This document shows, piece after piece, positions 10,501-19,924 of a DNA stretch of 64,000 nucleotides. Position numbers and translations under genes: made by a program. The stretch spans positions 4,588,001-4,652,000 of the forward strand of contig JAPFFF010000009.1 in assembly GCA_039105265.1 (NCBI GenBank), given 5' to 3'. Every line of letters begins with the position of its first letter. Positions within the stretch are counted from its first letter, which is position 1. The notes beneath the pieces are model-generated. The model ran no database searches, was not told the DNA's origin, and saw only the letters and a list, made by a program, of their open reading frames with translations. The stretch comes from Tritrichomonas musculus. Taxonomy: Eukaryota; Parabasalia; Tritrichomonadida; Tritrichomonadidae.

Positions 10501-11757
10501 ATGAAAATGAAAATTAAGCATTTGAATCTTCATGATTTAGAACTTTATTTTGCAAAACTTCTTGAAATATATATTAGTGTTACAAAAGAAAGTATCATAA
10601 ATCGTTCAATTTTGTCCATCAATGTCAATTCATTTATTAATTCTTTTGGGAAATGTGTTTCAATATTAAAGAGGTCTGGAGTCAATTTTTCACGTCTATC
10701 ATTACCATATAGTTTAAATCGTTTCGTGTATGATTTAACAGAATTCATTATATTACCAGATTTATTTATCCCAGATTTGAGTGGCATAGACGAAGAAAAA
10801 GAAATTTATATACAAAACTTCCTTAAAAGTCAGAAAATTCTAATTGTTATGCTTTATGATAATCGTGCAAACAAGAATGAAAATTTGAATATTTCACCAG
10901 ACAAAATTATGAATGCAAAAGATCCATTATCTGTAAGAGAAGCAGTTGGATTCTATGGGATTGATCTTGTTTTAGTTCAAAATTATAAAGATGCAGTTTT
11001 TGAATTAACAAAGCAGACAATTCCTGGAAAATGCGATTATTATGCAACCTGGGTCATTTCAGGTCATCCATACGATATTCCATTGGTAGATGGCGGAAAT
11101 CAATATCTTGTTGATCAGTTTATAGATTGTTTGATTCAATTCTGGAAAAATGGAGGCTCTGTAGTTATGTTTGCAAATGGAGATCCATTCACATTTCAAG
11201 CTAATTTATTCTTAGAAAGAATTATATTCCCAAACAATGTAAAAACAAATCTTAGAATCGGCGGCGTTCATAAAGGAGGAAAATTTCTTACAGGCGATGA
11301 AACTGGCCAATTAAATCAACCTGGGACTTTTTATAAATCTCCTTCTTTATTCAAATATTTACAAAGATCTCCTTTATCATTTGGTATTGAAAAAATTTAT
11401 GAAGGAGAAGCAATTTCATTTGTTCATGATGATAAGTCAATATATAGTCCATTTATTCCATTTATGAAAGATTCAGAAAATGGAATCAGTGCACTTATCT
11501 ATCCATCTGTTGTTAATCGTGATTATCAGACAGGAGATATAATAATTGATTGTGGATATTCAAAATTATTTTCTAAAATGTATCCAAGTGGAACATTTAG
11601 ATATGTTCGAAATATTGCAGGATGGACTGCTCGGCCAGAAATTAATAAAATCAATGGAATTGAGCCATGGAACTACCGTCCAAAAGCAGTAATTTTTGAT
11701 TTAAATGAATCAAAAAAATTTGATCTTCAAGATCAGTCATTCAATTCAAATAAATGA
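7600..11757 (+). CDS. large trichomonad protein of unknown function with C-terminal alpha/beta domain
   Basis: I do not recognise this 1385-codon protein. Residues 1-1080 are mostly helical with no clear domain. From about residue 1083 the sequence looks like an alpha/beta (Rossmann-like) fold: KILIVMLYDNRA, a YYATWVISGHPYDIPLVDGG segment, and a strand-turn GGSVVMFANGDPF. It is reminiscent of class I glutamine-amidotransferase-like folds, but no Cys-His-Glu triad is evident, so no activity is claimed. No signal peptide or membrane span is seen. Its first ATG lies 84 bases after the stop of the LRR gene. The intervening codons are open in the same frame, so the true N-terminus is uncertain, and it could once have been, or still be, the C-terminal part of one 2000-residue protein. 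The stop is TGA. Confidence 0.8.
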   Translation: MNIKLFDTLIWYSQIKAILNNLNTKDEFFKNLSKLFEFKEMSFMVQLILAKLFQKDISIDSCFTKKDKEKALFTLNAHMICKLLSIDKSFIDNPQEISEVINSYIKRNPCDKAEILWIQQIASQLKPDFCLLIPEFEPIDLIFLIVNKKSQSDFQNGPFFKQLNNLDFLKEINELKHAKFESFHDVAKSIGQIVYSKMISNENPPQNYEEIVLAFDSQEDAISKRIKSLFGIAQALDKWTEQKLEFDDISFLKNDFLDDQKLMNQFPSLVFWICENQKKASDLISSYKSYKPISNQIPLWLLELRIKSSLNCIKFDGYSQNKTTKTIKNAILKYLTDSMQQNKDINCNWISFLISDPPQKMANSDIKIVHDFLYDLSMGDEIRLPETMNHLKYSFIQEAISEIIFALLSSQGQNLFSSNLGDSGSINNFFISPVKYIQGKFISYSKHLVLSNESIDHLKRLLDSLDSFKESIRKLEKEIENDQEQKNFIIPGKINDGTIFFGNRHIDSKTFIKILESLYYALKSLDDDFLDNIERYLETIKSARSKIDDIINNLSVRFADDSPAPITECVLQGEIKDFLITLNPVIKETMIFLKKVYSIIDFRFIRLFNYHHDIPIVHLNQNSRQLAPDFSTLLLHDSFLLPIIYASPENKIICSFDKLICHILPVFPSLYCNPVVVNIVSMINERISLKMVKFSDSQHEELISIIELQKSGIDLIQLSIRPPQVTKKEPEIVVLKGEINIEAERFKSLILPFEIRLTIIPLKFILRCLEYQIAEENHSFRLCCDKIKSDKKVNLEIIHYFIHDFCVFKAGIELLEGNEAATPGFIISKKCFSFSIPKINSPSRSHFLIKIAFAQNMIIQIHCDFIIMPIQFNESEEIESKMAFIKLPEKNEWYDYFIISENESPKPFNIKDGLGSVVSPEINYEDNYEKQDSSLPNIELPEVLSIRSLNAFYLNCAIGAALLPSFIMKMKIKHLNLHDLELYFAKLLEIYISVTKESIINRSILSINVNSFINSFGKCVSILKRSGVNFSRLSLPYSLNRFVYDLTEFIILPDLFIPDLSGIDEEKEIYIQNFLKSQKILIVMLYDNRANKNENLNISPDKIMNAKDPLSVREAVGFYGIDLVLVQNYKDAVFELTKQTIPGKCDYYATWVISGHPYDIPLVDGGNQYLVDQFIDCLIQFWKNGGSVVMFANGDPFTFQANLFLERIIFPNNVKTNLRIGGVHKGGKFLTGDETGQLNQPGTFYKSPSLFKYLQRSPLSFGIEKIYEGEAISFVHDDKSIYSPFIPFMKDSENGISALIYPSVVNRDYQTGDIIIDCGYSKLFSKMYPSGTFRYVRNIAGWTARPEINKINGIEPWNYRPKAVIFDLNESKKFDLQDQSFNSNK

Positions 11758-12056
11758 TAATTGAACATATTTTTTTAGCTCTTCTTCTTCTTTTATTTTG
11801 TTCTAGTATCTTTTTTATTTATTTCTGCTAATTGACATTTATTTTTTTTATCTTCAGATATCAAGATTCACTTCTAAAAAATATCAATGCCAATGCTTTT
11901 ATTAATACATTAATATTGCAAAGCCAACTTTATAAATTAATATCTTTAGTTAAAAATTTAAAGATTAGAATTAAAATTTTTTACATTAAAATAAAAAAGA
12001 AAAAAATGAAGAGCTTCAATCATTGTTAAGTATTTCTTTATTTTCCCAAATTAGTG

Positions 12057-14849
12057 TTAAAATCTAAATCCAATCATTTTGGTAAAAAAGTCTCTGATTC
12101 TTTTATCTTTTATCTGAACTTGTTGGTGAGGCATAATATCTTTTTCTTCTCCCTGAATAATTTTTTCAATTAATTTTTGTTGTTCAAGAAGTTCTTCAAG
12201 CCATTTAACCCTAATGTTCCAACCTGGCTCACAACGTTGCTTTTCACTTTCGATTTGAAGTTTTATGTAATCTATTTCGGACAAAGCAATAGGTCTGAGA
12301 GCAATTTGTTGTAGTCTGATAACACAATTTTTACATTGATTCAATAGTTGGGATGTTGAATCCCATATTCTTTTATATTCATTTTGAGCATTTTCAAGCA
12401 TTTTCTTCCTTGTTTGTTTCTTCGATTTTGCATCTCCATATTTTTGCTTAAGTTCTTCTAATGTTCTTTCTTCTTCAACTTCATATGCTTCCCATCTATA
12501 TGGCATGTTGAAATGCATCTTCCAATGGCATCCGCAGACATTACAGTTTCCCTTTCTATTCATTGCAGCACAAGAGCACTTATCTTCATCATTTGGGATA
12601 TAGCAGGGATAATGACAAGTTTTATGGCAATGGCTGCAATTTGTGACATATTCGCCTGGCTTTAAATCGATTTTATTGGATTTAAACACTTTAACTTTGG
12701 TCTTGAAGTTTTTATTTGCTTGAATTTCAGTTTTATATTGTTCAATAATTCGACATTCTGTTTCAATTTCATTCATTTTTGCAATTCCATCACGAACTCG
12801 TCTGCTAAGACCATCAATTGAAACATGAAGTTTCTTTCTTTCATCAAGAACGTTTTGAGTTAACGACAAACTCCTTGGTTCCATTTTACTAATGCTTGAG
12901 AATACAGTTGCATAACCTGTTTGTCCAATTTCCCAAAATAAGTTGTTGATTTTTCCATTTTCTCCATCACGTTTTGCGAAAAGCGCTGAATTATTGAACT
13001 TACTAACATAAGTGGTTGGAATCAAAGCTTCTCTTATTGCAGACAACACTTGAGGTTCACCTGCATCTGCAAATGTGGCAATAATGATGATATTATTGGC
13101 AATATCTTTACCAAATAATTTCATGATTGAATCAAAGATATACTGTTGCGATGCATTGAGGCGTGGAAGGGCTGATTGAACGACAAATGCAACTGTATTT
13201 AAAGAATCAACTCCACAGCCATCTTTATTCTTGAAAAGTGATTCGAGCTGATCAACGATTTGCTTATCTCTTTGAATACCTCTAGTATCTCCAAATCCAG
13301 GTGTATCAACTAATGTGACTGTATATTGAACTGGAAAATCAGGTTGCCAAGGAAATGTGTATGCAGTGACAAAATCTGTCTGACTTATTGCTTGATTGTT
13401 TCCTTGGGTTCTTTGACCTTCGTCTTCATCTGATACAATTTTGAATCTGCAATTATCTTCCCATTTTACACCATATAAATAATTGGAAACGCCATTAAGA
13501 AAAGTGGTTTTTCCTGAGCCTGTCTGTCCAACAATCAAAATTTTAACTTCATCTTTTATTTCACTTGCCTCTGGTCCAATCCTTACTTTCATAAGTTTTT
13601 GTTCGCCATAAGTTCTTGTAGTTTGTTTTGGTAATTTATAAATTTGTGGACATCCTTCTTCTGTCTTTAATTTGGTACAGAAATCTTTGATTTTATCAAC
13701 CAAGCGTATTCTTTGAATGATTGGAGGTGGAATTGGTTCTTTTTCTTCTTCATTTGGAAGTGTGCTTGAAAGAGATGATGTTGAAAGAAATGATGTTGAA
13801 GGAGATAGAGTTGAAGGAGATAGAGTTGAAGGAGATAGAGTTGAAGGAGATGGGATTGAATGATGTGGTTCTGGTGGTGGTAATCTTTGAGATTGTGGTA
13901 GTTCTTCCAATATAGAAACTTCTTTCTGAATTTCAAGCATTTGATTCTTGAAATCATTAAGAGAAAGTCGGTTGCTTTGACTCTTTTGAAGAGCTGATGT
14001 CATCAATTTTTTATATTCTGGAATTTGGAGTTCATCTCCAATTATTAATTGACATATTTTTGCAAGTCCATATACATCAGAAAACGAGTTTGGGGCACGT
14101 ATTGTAGGTTTAATTTTCTTTTTTAATTCTGCTGGAGAGAATTCATCATTGTATGCGAATTGTATAGCCGTTGGGCATAACTTGAGATTTTCCAATCCTC
14201 CAACAAATCCAATGAGACCTATAGATTCCTCATCACTTTGTAAATTAACTAAAATTGTTTTTGGAGTGATATGGAAGCCTTCTATATTCTCCTTTGAGAA
14301 GGCTTCATTAACAGTGTTAATTAAGTTGATAACATATGAAAACTTTGTTTGTAATGGAAGATCTTGGATATCATCCATTGCTTCTTCTAAAGTGATATTT
14401 GTTGATGTTAAAAATGCAAATAAGAAACCTTCTTGTGAAATGCTTTGCTTGTATCCAATTGGTAAAATTATCTCATTCACCTGCTCATCCATTTTCATAT
14501 ATGAGAGATATTCTAACTTCAAGTAGTCAAGGTATGGGTTAATATCATCTTTTGTATATCTTACAATTAGGTATACATTATCTTCTTCATCATCATTGTC
14601 ATCATTAACAATAAATGGAGATAACTTCAAATTAAGCTTAGCAATGTAAAAAGAAGACTTTGGCATGGCGCAATCTATAGCAATCGGTGACCATACATTT
14701 GGATCATTAAAAGACGAAAATAGAAGAGATGCCATATCACTTTCTATCTCACCATCTTCACTGACCTTTGCCATCAGTTTTTCGGCTATTCCCATATAAG
14801 ACATGATAAATAATGAAGTGAAAAAATAAGGAAGCCAACCATAATTCAA
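12057..14849 (-). CDS. kinase-like N-domain fused to a P-loop GTPase with a Cys-rich C-terminal module
   Basis: This 930-codon protein has three parts. Residues about 60-320 resemble a protein kinase fold without the catalytic residues: GFHITPKTILVNL sits where HRDLKPENILL is expected, and FSDVYGLAKICQLIIG resembles the helix-F region. A Pro/Ser linker (about 335-380) carries tandem SPSTL units. A GTPase domain follows with G1 GQTGSGKT (about 435) and G3 DTPGFGD (about 515). Near 736-778 a Cys/His cluster (CSHCHKTCHYPC, CSCAAMNRKGNCNVCGCHW) probably binds zinc. Such G domain plus Cys-rich proteins occur across eukaryotes, often in large families linked to stress or immunity. The first 15 residues look spurious; Met16, Met19 or Met27 could be the real start. 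Function is inferred only from the domains. Confidence 0.82.
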   Translation of the reverse strand: MNYGWLPYFFTSLFIMSYMGIAEKLMAKVSEDGEIESDMASLLFSSFNDPNVWSPIAIDCAMPKSSFYIAKLNLKLSPFIVNDDNDDEEDNVYLIVRYTKDDINPYLDYLKLEYLSYMKMDEQVNEIILPIGYKQSISQEGFLFAFLTSTNITLEEAMDDIQDLPLQTKFSYVINLINTVNEAFSKENIEGFHITPKTILVNLQSDEESIGLIGFVGGLENLKLCPTAIQFAYNDEFSPAELKKKIKPTIRAPNSFSDVYGLAKICQLIIGDELQIPEYKKLMTSALQKSQSNRLSLNDFKNQMLEIQKEVSILEELPQSQRLPPPEPHHSIPSPSTLSPSTLSPSTLSPSTSFLSTSSLSSTLPNEEEKEPIPPPIIQRIRLVDKIKDFCTKLKTEEGCPQIYKLPKQTTRTYGEQKLMKVRIGPEASEIKDEVKILIVGQTGSGKTTFLNGVSNYLYGVKWEDNCRFKIVSDEDEGQRTQGNNQAISQTDFVTAYTFPWQPDFPVQYTVTLVDTPGFGDTRGIQRDKQIVDQLESLFKNKDGCGVDSLNTVAFVVQSALPRLNASQQYIFDSIMKLFGKDIANNIIIIATFADAGEPQVLSAIREALIPTTYVSKFNNSALFAKRDGENGKINNLFWEIGQTGYATVFSSISKMEPRSLSLTQNVLDERKKLHVSIDGLSRRVRDGIAKMNEIETECRIIEQYKTEIQANKNFKTKVKVFKSNKIDLKPGEYVTNCSHCHKTCHYPCYIPNDEDKCSCAAMNRKGNCNVCGCHWKMHFNMPYRWEAYEVEEERTLEELKQKYGDAKSKKQTRKKMLENAQNEYKRIWDSTSQLLNQCKNCVIRLQQIALRPIALSEIDYIKLQIESEKQRCEPGWNIRVKWLEELLEQQKLIEKIIQGEEKDIMPHQQVQIKDKRIRDFFTKMIGFRF
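13796..13858 (-). repeat. 15-bp tandem repeat coding for SPSTL units
   Basis: Four to five near-identical 15-bp units (GGAGATAGAGTTGAA on the plus strand) encode repeated Ser-Pro-Ser-Thr-Leu in the linker between the kinase-like and GTPase domains. The unit length keeps the frame, so copy number can change without breaking the protein. Confidence 0.85.
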
Positions 14850-16291
14850 AAAAATGGCAAAAATGAAAACATGATGAAATTAATTGGTAGGTTCGGTTTC
14901 TCCCTTTTTTTATGATTTGTTGTTCTTATATAGCTAATATTCATCAAAACTAGTATTTATATGCTAACTGGAAAATAATTATCTAACAGTTGAAAAGTTA
15001 AACAAAAGTTATCCATTAAAATGAGAATTGAAAGAATATATATTACTCTTATTTATATATATATAAATATATATATAAATATATATATAAATATATATAT
15101 TGTAATTTACAAAAAAAAAATTTTTATACTATTAAGAAAAAGTCTTTTTGTTTGCATGTATGTGTTAAAATAAAAGCATTCAAGAAAAAAATGATAATTC
15201 CTAAAATTATATTAATCCGAAATATTTATTAATATTTTTAACTTTCAAAGAACCATTATTTCATGCAAAATGGTGAATTGCAAAAAAAAAAAAAAAATTA
15301 TAGGGAATAAGTTTTAAATGTTAACTTCATCATTGGTAAAGCAAATTTTCTTTTATTGAAAGAAATTCAAATTAGTTATATTTTGAATTGTCATAATTAT
15401 TTTATTTTGAAAGAATATCAGAAAAATTGTATACATATAGCCTTACTTTTGAAACAATAAACTTTATTTTTCAACTAGCCATTTTATTCAATATTTCAAT
15501 TAAGAATTTTCCATGTAATAATTATTCTTTGAAAGATAAAAATTAATCTAAAATATTTATTAATTTTTTTACTTCTTTATTTGGAGGATTTTGAATGATT
15601 ATAATTTGAATGGTTTATTATTATTAAGTTTGAATTCTAAGATTTTTTTGAATAAAAAAAGATCAAAAGCCTATTCAAAATCATGCTTAAATCTGCCCAA
15701 AATTCAAAAATATAAAAATCATATTTAGGTTTTCTTTTTCTTTTTTATTCCTTTATTCATATAAGCAATGTAACTTAGTAAGTTTTGAGAAAAAATAAAA
15801 CTAAAAAAATCATAAAAACCATTATACATCAAGTATTTTTATGGATTTTATTAAAATATCAATTAATAATATCATTTAATATCGTCGCAGATTTCATTTT
15901 TATGAGAATATATTTTTCGAGAATGATCAACTAATTAAATATTTTTGGCTTTAAAAATTTCGAATTTATCATATATAAGAATAATATTCTATCAAGTAAG
16001 CTATGCAAGTTTGACGTTTGAATTAGATATTTTTGAAGATAAGAATATTATGTAAAGTCAAAGAAACTTTAATTTTGTTGATGAAATTTTTATGAATGAA
16101 CTTCATTTTCTATTAAATAAATGAATTGTACTATAAAATCACAAATTTTTATAGTGAAAATCAATTATTTATGAAAGATTCTTATTTTCCATAACAAAAG
16201 TGAAAATTCCTTTAAAATAATGGATTTTTCAGTTACCAAAGTGATATTAATGTATTATTTTTGAAGTTGTAATTATAAAATATCATTGAGT

Positions 16292-16324
<33 letters not shown>

Positions 16325-16933
16325 AATTTATCAATCAAGTAATAGAAAAATTTTGAGATTGGTTAAGTAATTTATATGTGTTGGATATATATATTATATT
16401 AGCAATCTACTTGCTGCAATAATCTAACTAAAATTGTGCTTTTTTGAAGGAAACAAAAATTCAAATTACCGATAGTTTTATGATGATAAAAATTTAATTA
16501 CTTATGTGTGAATAAATTGGGGATTGCAAAGCTCTTCAGTGTTCTCTTTTTTAGTTTTTTTCAAAAAATTGAATGTAAGCAATTGAAAACAAAAACAAGG
16601 GGATAAATTTAAACTTTTTGGAACATTCTACTCTCAAATTATTTTAATCAAAAAGTTTCAAATTTTATTATTATTTGAATAAAATAAACCTTCATTTGGA
16701 CAGAAATAATTTAAAATTATGATTTGCCATTTTGAGAAATGATATTAAAAAACCTTCTTTTGGGCAGAGAAATGATATTTTTAACTTTTAATACTATTGA
16801 CGTATCAACTTAAAAATCCGATAATAATTATATTCCCTAAAAAAATTCGCGTTGGAAAATAATAATTAAGCCAGATAAATAAGAGAAATAACCAAATATT
16901 CTTTATTTCATTTAATTTAAAACATTTTGCTAA
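14850..16933. other. 2.1-kb AT-rich spacer
   Basis: No convincing gene is present. It holds a 12-bp-period TA-rich microsatellite (15051-15100), a run of about 30 A (16293-16322), a direct repeat of about 27 bp (AAATATTTATTAAT core near 15219 and 15552) and a short direct repeat of AAACCTTCwTTTGGrCAGA (about 16686 and 16752). Two AACTTTTTG/CAAAAAGTT motifs lie near 16611 and 16651, about 300 bp ahead of the AIG1-like remnant. Confidence 0.6.
15051..15100. repeat. 12-bp period AT microsatellite
   Basis: Units of ATATATATAAAT are repeated about four times with little variation, with the AAA triplets spaced exactly 12 bases apart. It is a simple-sequence tract with no sign of coding. Confidence 0.85.
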
Positions 16934-17935
16934 ATGCAGATGCTTATTGAAGAAGTTACCGTTCTACTAACAGGAGATAAAGGAGCCGGAAAAAGTTCAT
17001 TTGGAAATTATTATCTTGGAATTGAATCATTTCAATCCAGTGACTCAATGAATCCAGTCATTTTCAAAACTATTCCAAAATCAAACCGAATTGGTGATTG
17101 TACCAGATGGGTAATTGGCACAGAAAGACTTGATGAGCAGTCAATTAATTCTGTTCAAATTCAAAATTTGGCTCAAAAAGTCAAAGCATATGAACCTAAA
17201 ATCCATGCAATTGTGGTAGTATTAAATGAACAAGACGATCATCTTTCACAAGGAGTGAAAGATATTATTAAATTTGTATACAACTCATTTGGAACAAAAA
17301 ATGCATTAAATAACATTTGTGTTGTCTTTACAAAATGTTATGATACAAGAAGTCCAAAAAAGAGAAACAAAAAATAGCGATTACAGGTAAGAAGTAAGAA
17401 GATATCTCAGCGAAGTATCAGGAGCTCCAATTAAAGAAGTTCCAATGTTTTTTGTTGATTATTATTATCCTGATTAAGATAAAACACTTTCTCAACAAAA
17501 CTTAGCACAATTTCATGAATGGGTTTGTTCACGTAATCCTCTTGATCCAAAAAGATTTAAAGAAGCAGATTATCGAGAAGATCATGTTGAAGAAATAAGA
17601 AAACGAGAAGTTGAAAGGAAAGAAGTTGACCACCATAAAATTGTTAAAATTATCTGTTTTAAATATCGCACTCATTATAAAATACTTCGCAAATCATGGG
17701 TTGAAAAAAGGGCCATTAACACAGATTCTAATGGTAGGACTACTTCATCAAATTGGTGCATAGTTTCAGGTAGTCAAATAACTCAACAAGTTGGTGAAGG
17801 AGTAGAAGATGGCTGTACATCTGGTTATGAAATTGAAACGACCTTCGATAATAGCAGAAGAAGACTCTGTCATTTAACTTTTCAGAAAAAATCCATTTTC
17901 AATTACAGGGTTGGACATACAAAATGGGAAAGCCT
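16934..17935 (+). pseudogene. decayed AIG1/GIMAP-like GTPase gene
   Basis: The first 147 codons give a G-domain start: VTVLLTGDKGAGKSSFGNYYLG holds a good P-loop (GDKGAGKSS). The usual DTxG box is degraded to VIGTERLDE, and the TKxD box reads TKCYD. The frame then shifts near 17377; homologous-looking sequence continues in another frame from about 17391 (RRYLSEVSGAPIKEVPMFFVD) and carries an in-frame TAA at 17475. The later part (KRFKEADYREDHVEEIRKREVERKEVDHHK, then a segment with spaced Cys) matches the coiled-coil tail of trichomonad AIG1-like proteins. One frameshift, at least one stop and lost G-motif residues mark a pseudogene. The family itself is often large and surface- or stress-related in parabasalids. 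Confidence 0.72.
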
Positions 17936-18652
17936 CTCAATCTTCTCAATTCACTTTTTAAAAACTTTTTTTGAATACCCATTCAAACTGGTTATAGGCG
18001 TTTTTGTTTTTTCCCGCCAAAAATTGAATTAATTGCCTTACTATTTGAGAAATTTTGAAAAGAAAAATATGATTTTTCGATTTTAAAAAAATGTATTATT
18101 TATAATGTTGTTTATTTATTTTTTAAAAAAAATAATTAAGTTTATAGAAAAAAATTTTGAGATATTTACATTTTATTTTTGTTTTTTAGATTCTTTTTTT
18201 TTTTTTTTTTTTTTTTTTTGCCTTACTAAAAGGGAATTTTGACACTATAAAATTGAATGGTTTTGCATTTCTAAATGGGAAACTTTCTGAGGAAATTTTG
18301 TATAAAATAAAATTTTATTATGTTTCAAGAAACTTTATTCTTATAGTTTTGATTTATATTTAAGAGAAGGTTTTGTTGAAATGACGTTGATATTGAATTT
18401 TTTGTGAGATTAAGTATTCAAATATTTTGTATATTTCTCAAAAAAAAGGTTTTAAAATATACTTGCAAATATGAAGCATGCGTTGAATTTCATTATTTAA
18501 AAAGTTATAAGTTATACAATGAACATTGAGTGCTTCTAATTTTAATTTTAAATAATAATGAGTATTTTCATCGAATTTATGACTTATTTTGCAATCTTAT
18601 TCAAAGGAAAAATATGGTATCACATTTTGAGCAATAAAAAAAAAAATTATTA

Positions 18653-18700
18653 GCGGGCGTCGAGCGAAGCCGAGACCCCGCGGCTGGCGGTAAGAACCGG
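18653..18700. other. GC-rich double hairpin cluster
   Basis: A 48-bp island of about 70% GC sits in sequence below 25% GC. It folds as GCGGG..TCG.GC-gaa-GC.CGA..CCCGC (18653-18681), followed by a second hairpin CGGT-aaga-ACCG (18688-18699). It resembles mobile GC clusters known from some organelle genomes, or a structured RNA. I cannot tell which. Confidence 0.5.
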
Positions 18701-19599
18701 TAAAAATTATGTAAAAATATAAAAAGATTAAAAATAATTTTATTTTTTAATTCTCTCAAAAATAAAAATTATTGAGAGAAAAAAATATTTTCTTTCAATT
18801 TTTGAATACCCTTACAAAAAGTCTCTTTTAGTTAATCAGTACCAATTGACGTTCAATATAAAAAAAAAATACATTTTAATTTTTTGAAAAAGAAAAAAAA
18901 AGGAAATCGGATTTGCCCGTAATCGGATTTGCTCGCAGCAGTTAAGGTCAAAAATGGCCTTTATCGTTCTTCAGAAAATAAAAGCTTGGAACTTTTTTGC
19001 ACTTTTGCAAAAAATACCATGAGTAGCTCCTCATACTATTTTCTATATAAAAAAATTCTAAACGAATTATTTTATTTTAAGCTAGAATTAGTAGCTACTT
19101 TCATTCACTTTTTGAAAGATTTAAAATTGAATACTTTACCTTAATAAGCTCTAAACTACATTTCAAAAATCGGTAATAGTTTTCTATTATTCATATAACT
19201 TTTTTCATTTAATTTTAATTTTATCGTTATTCATTCTCTCAAAAGACATCGCATAAAACATTGAAACTCTTACCGACTATTGATCACTCTCAAAAATAAT
19301 CTTTTTTATTCAAAAAGTTTACGAGGAAAACTTAATTTATTCGTGGATATTTCTTCATTTATTCGTCATATACGGGATATTATTTTTGTTTATCTAATAC
19401 AATACTTTACATTCAATATAGTAATCCATTTGCAAGTGTTTCAACACAAATTTTTGAGTTAATAATATATATTGATTTGTCTTTTGGAATGAAAATTCAC
19501 TAATTTGTTATAACACTTGTTTCTTTCTGTATTAGTGTTCTATTGTGTTGTAGTTACATGGTGGAAAAGAATCATAAGTCGAATAGAAAATATTTTTTA

Positions 19600-19645
19600 A
19601 TTCTCTAAGTACAACTTTTTGAGATAATAAAACACTCAAATAAAA
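19600..19645. repeat. second copy of the dispersed palindromic repeat
   Basis: The reverse complement of this stretch matches 46776-46820 over about 45 bp (TTGAGTGTTTTATTA, then CTCAAAAAGTTGTACwTAGAGAA). Here one arm of the hairpin is less well preserved. Confidence 0.75.
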
Positions 19646-19770
19646 GTAAAATTTGGAATATTTTTCAACGGTTATGGTAAAATTTCACCTATATTACCGA
19701 CTTATGAAATTAAGTTTAAAAAAAAATTTTTTTTTAAAAAAAAGATCATTTTCAATTCTAAAAAATTACC

Positions 19771-19833
19771 ATTTTTCCCCAGTTTTTTACCTTTTTCCCC
19801 CAGTTTTTTCCATTCAATTTTCTGGGGAAAAAT
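19771..19833. repeat. 12-bp perfect inverted repeat
   Basis: ATTTTTCCCCAG at 19771-19782 is matched by CTGGGGAAAAAT at 19822-19833. A second partial copy, TTTTTCCCCCAG, sits between them. It lies about 100 bp beyond the stop codon of the minus-strand M60 gene, so it could form a 3' hairpin or terminator-like structure; that is inference. Confidence 0.6.
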
Positions 19834-19924
19834 TACACTTCCCATTAAAAATATATATATAATTTAATATTAAAAATTTGAATCACTAATTTTTTTTACG
19901 TAAAGCTTAATTCAAAACGATATT

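Larger units (their letters stand above)
17936..19924. other. 2-kb spacer with GC-rich hairpin and palindromic repeats
   Basis: No gene is supported; short open frames here have no protein-like composition. It contains a GC-rich hairpin cluster (18653-18700), a T run (18197-18220), a tandem ATCGGATTTGCyCG doublet (about 18903-18935), one copy of the dispersed palindromic repeat (19600-19645) and a 12-bp perfect inverted repeat (19771-19833). Confidence 0.6.

Noticed and set aside
11832-12029. 65-codon open frame between convergent genes
   Set aside because: It is rich in Ile, Lys, Phe and Asn as expected by chance here, and it lies in a 300-bp gap between two 3' ends.
18929-19144. Small open frame of 71 codons in the spacer before the M60 gene
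   Set aside because: Its composition is that of AT-rich spacer, it has no recognisable motif and no neighbour that suggests a role.
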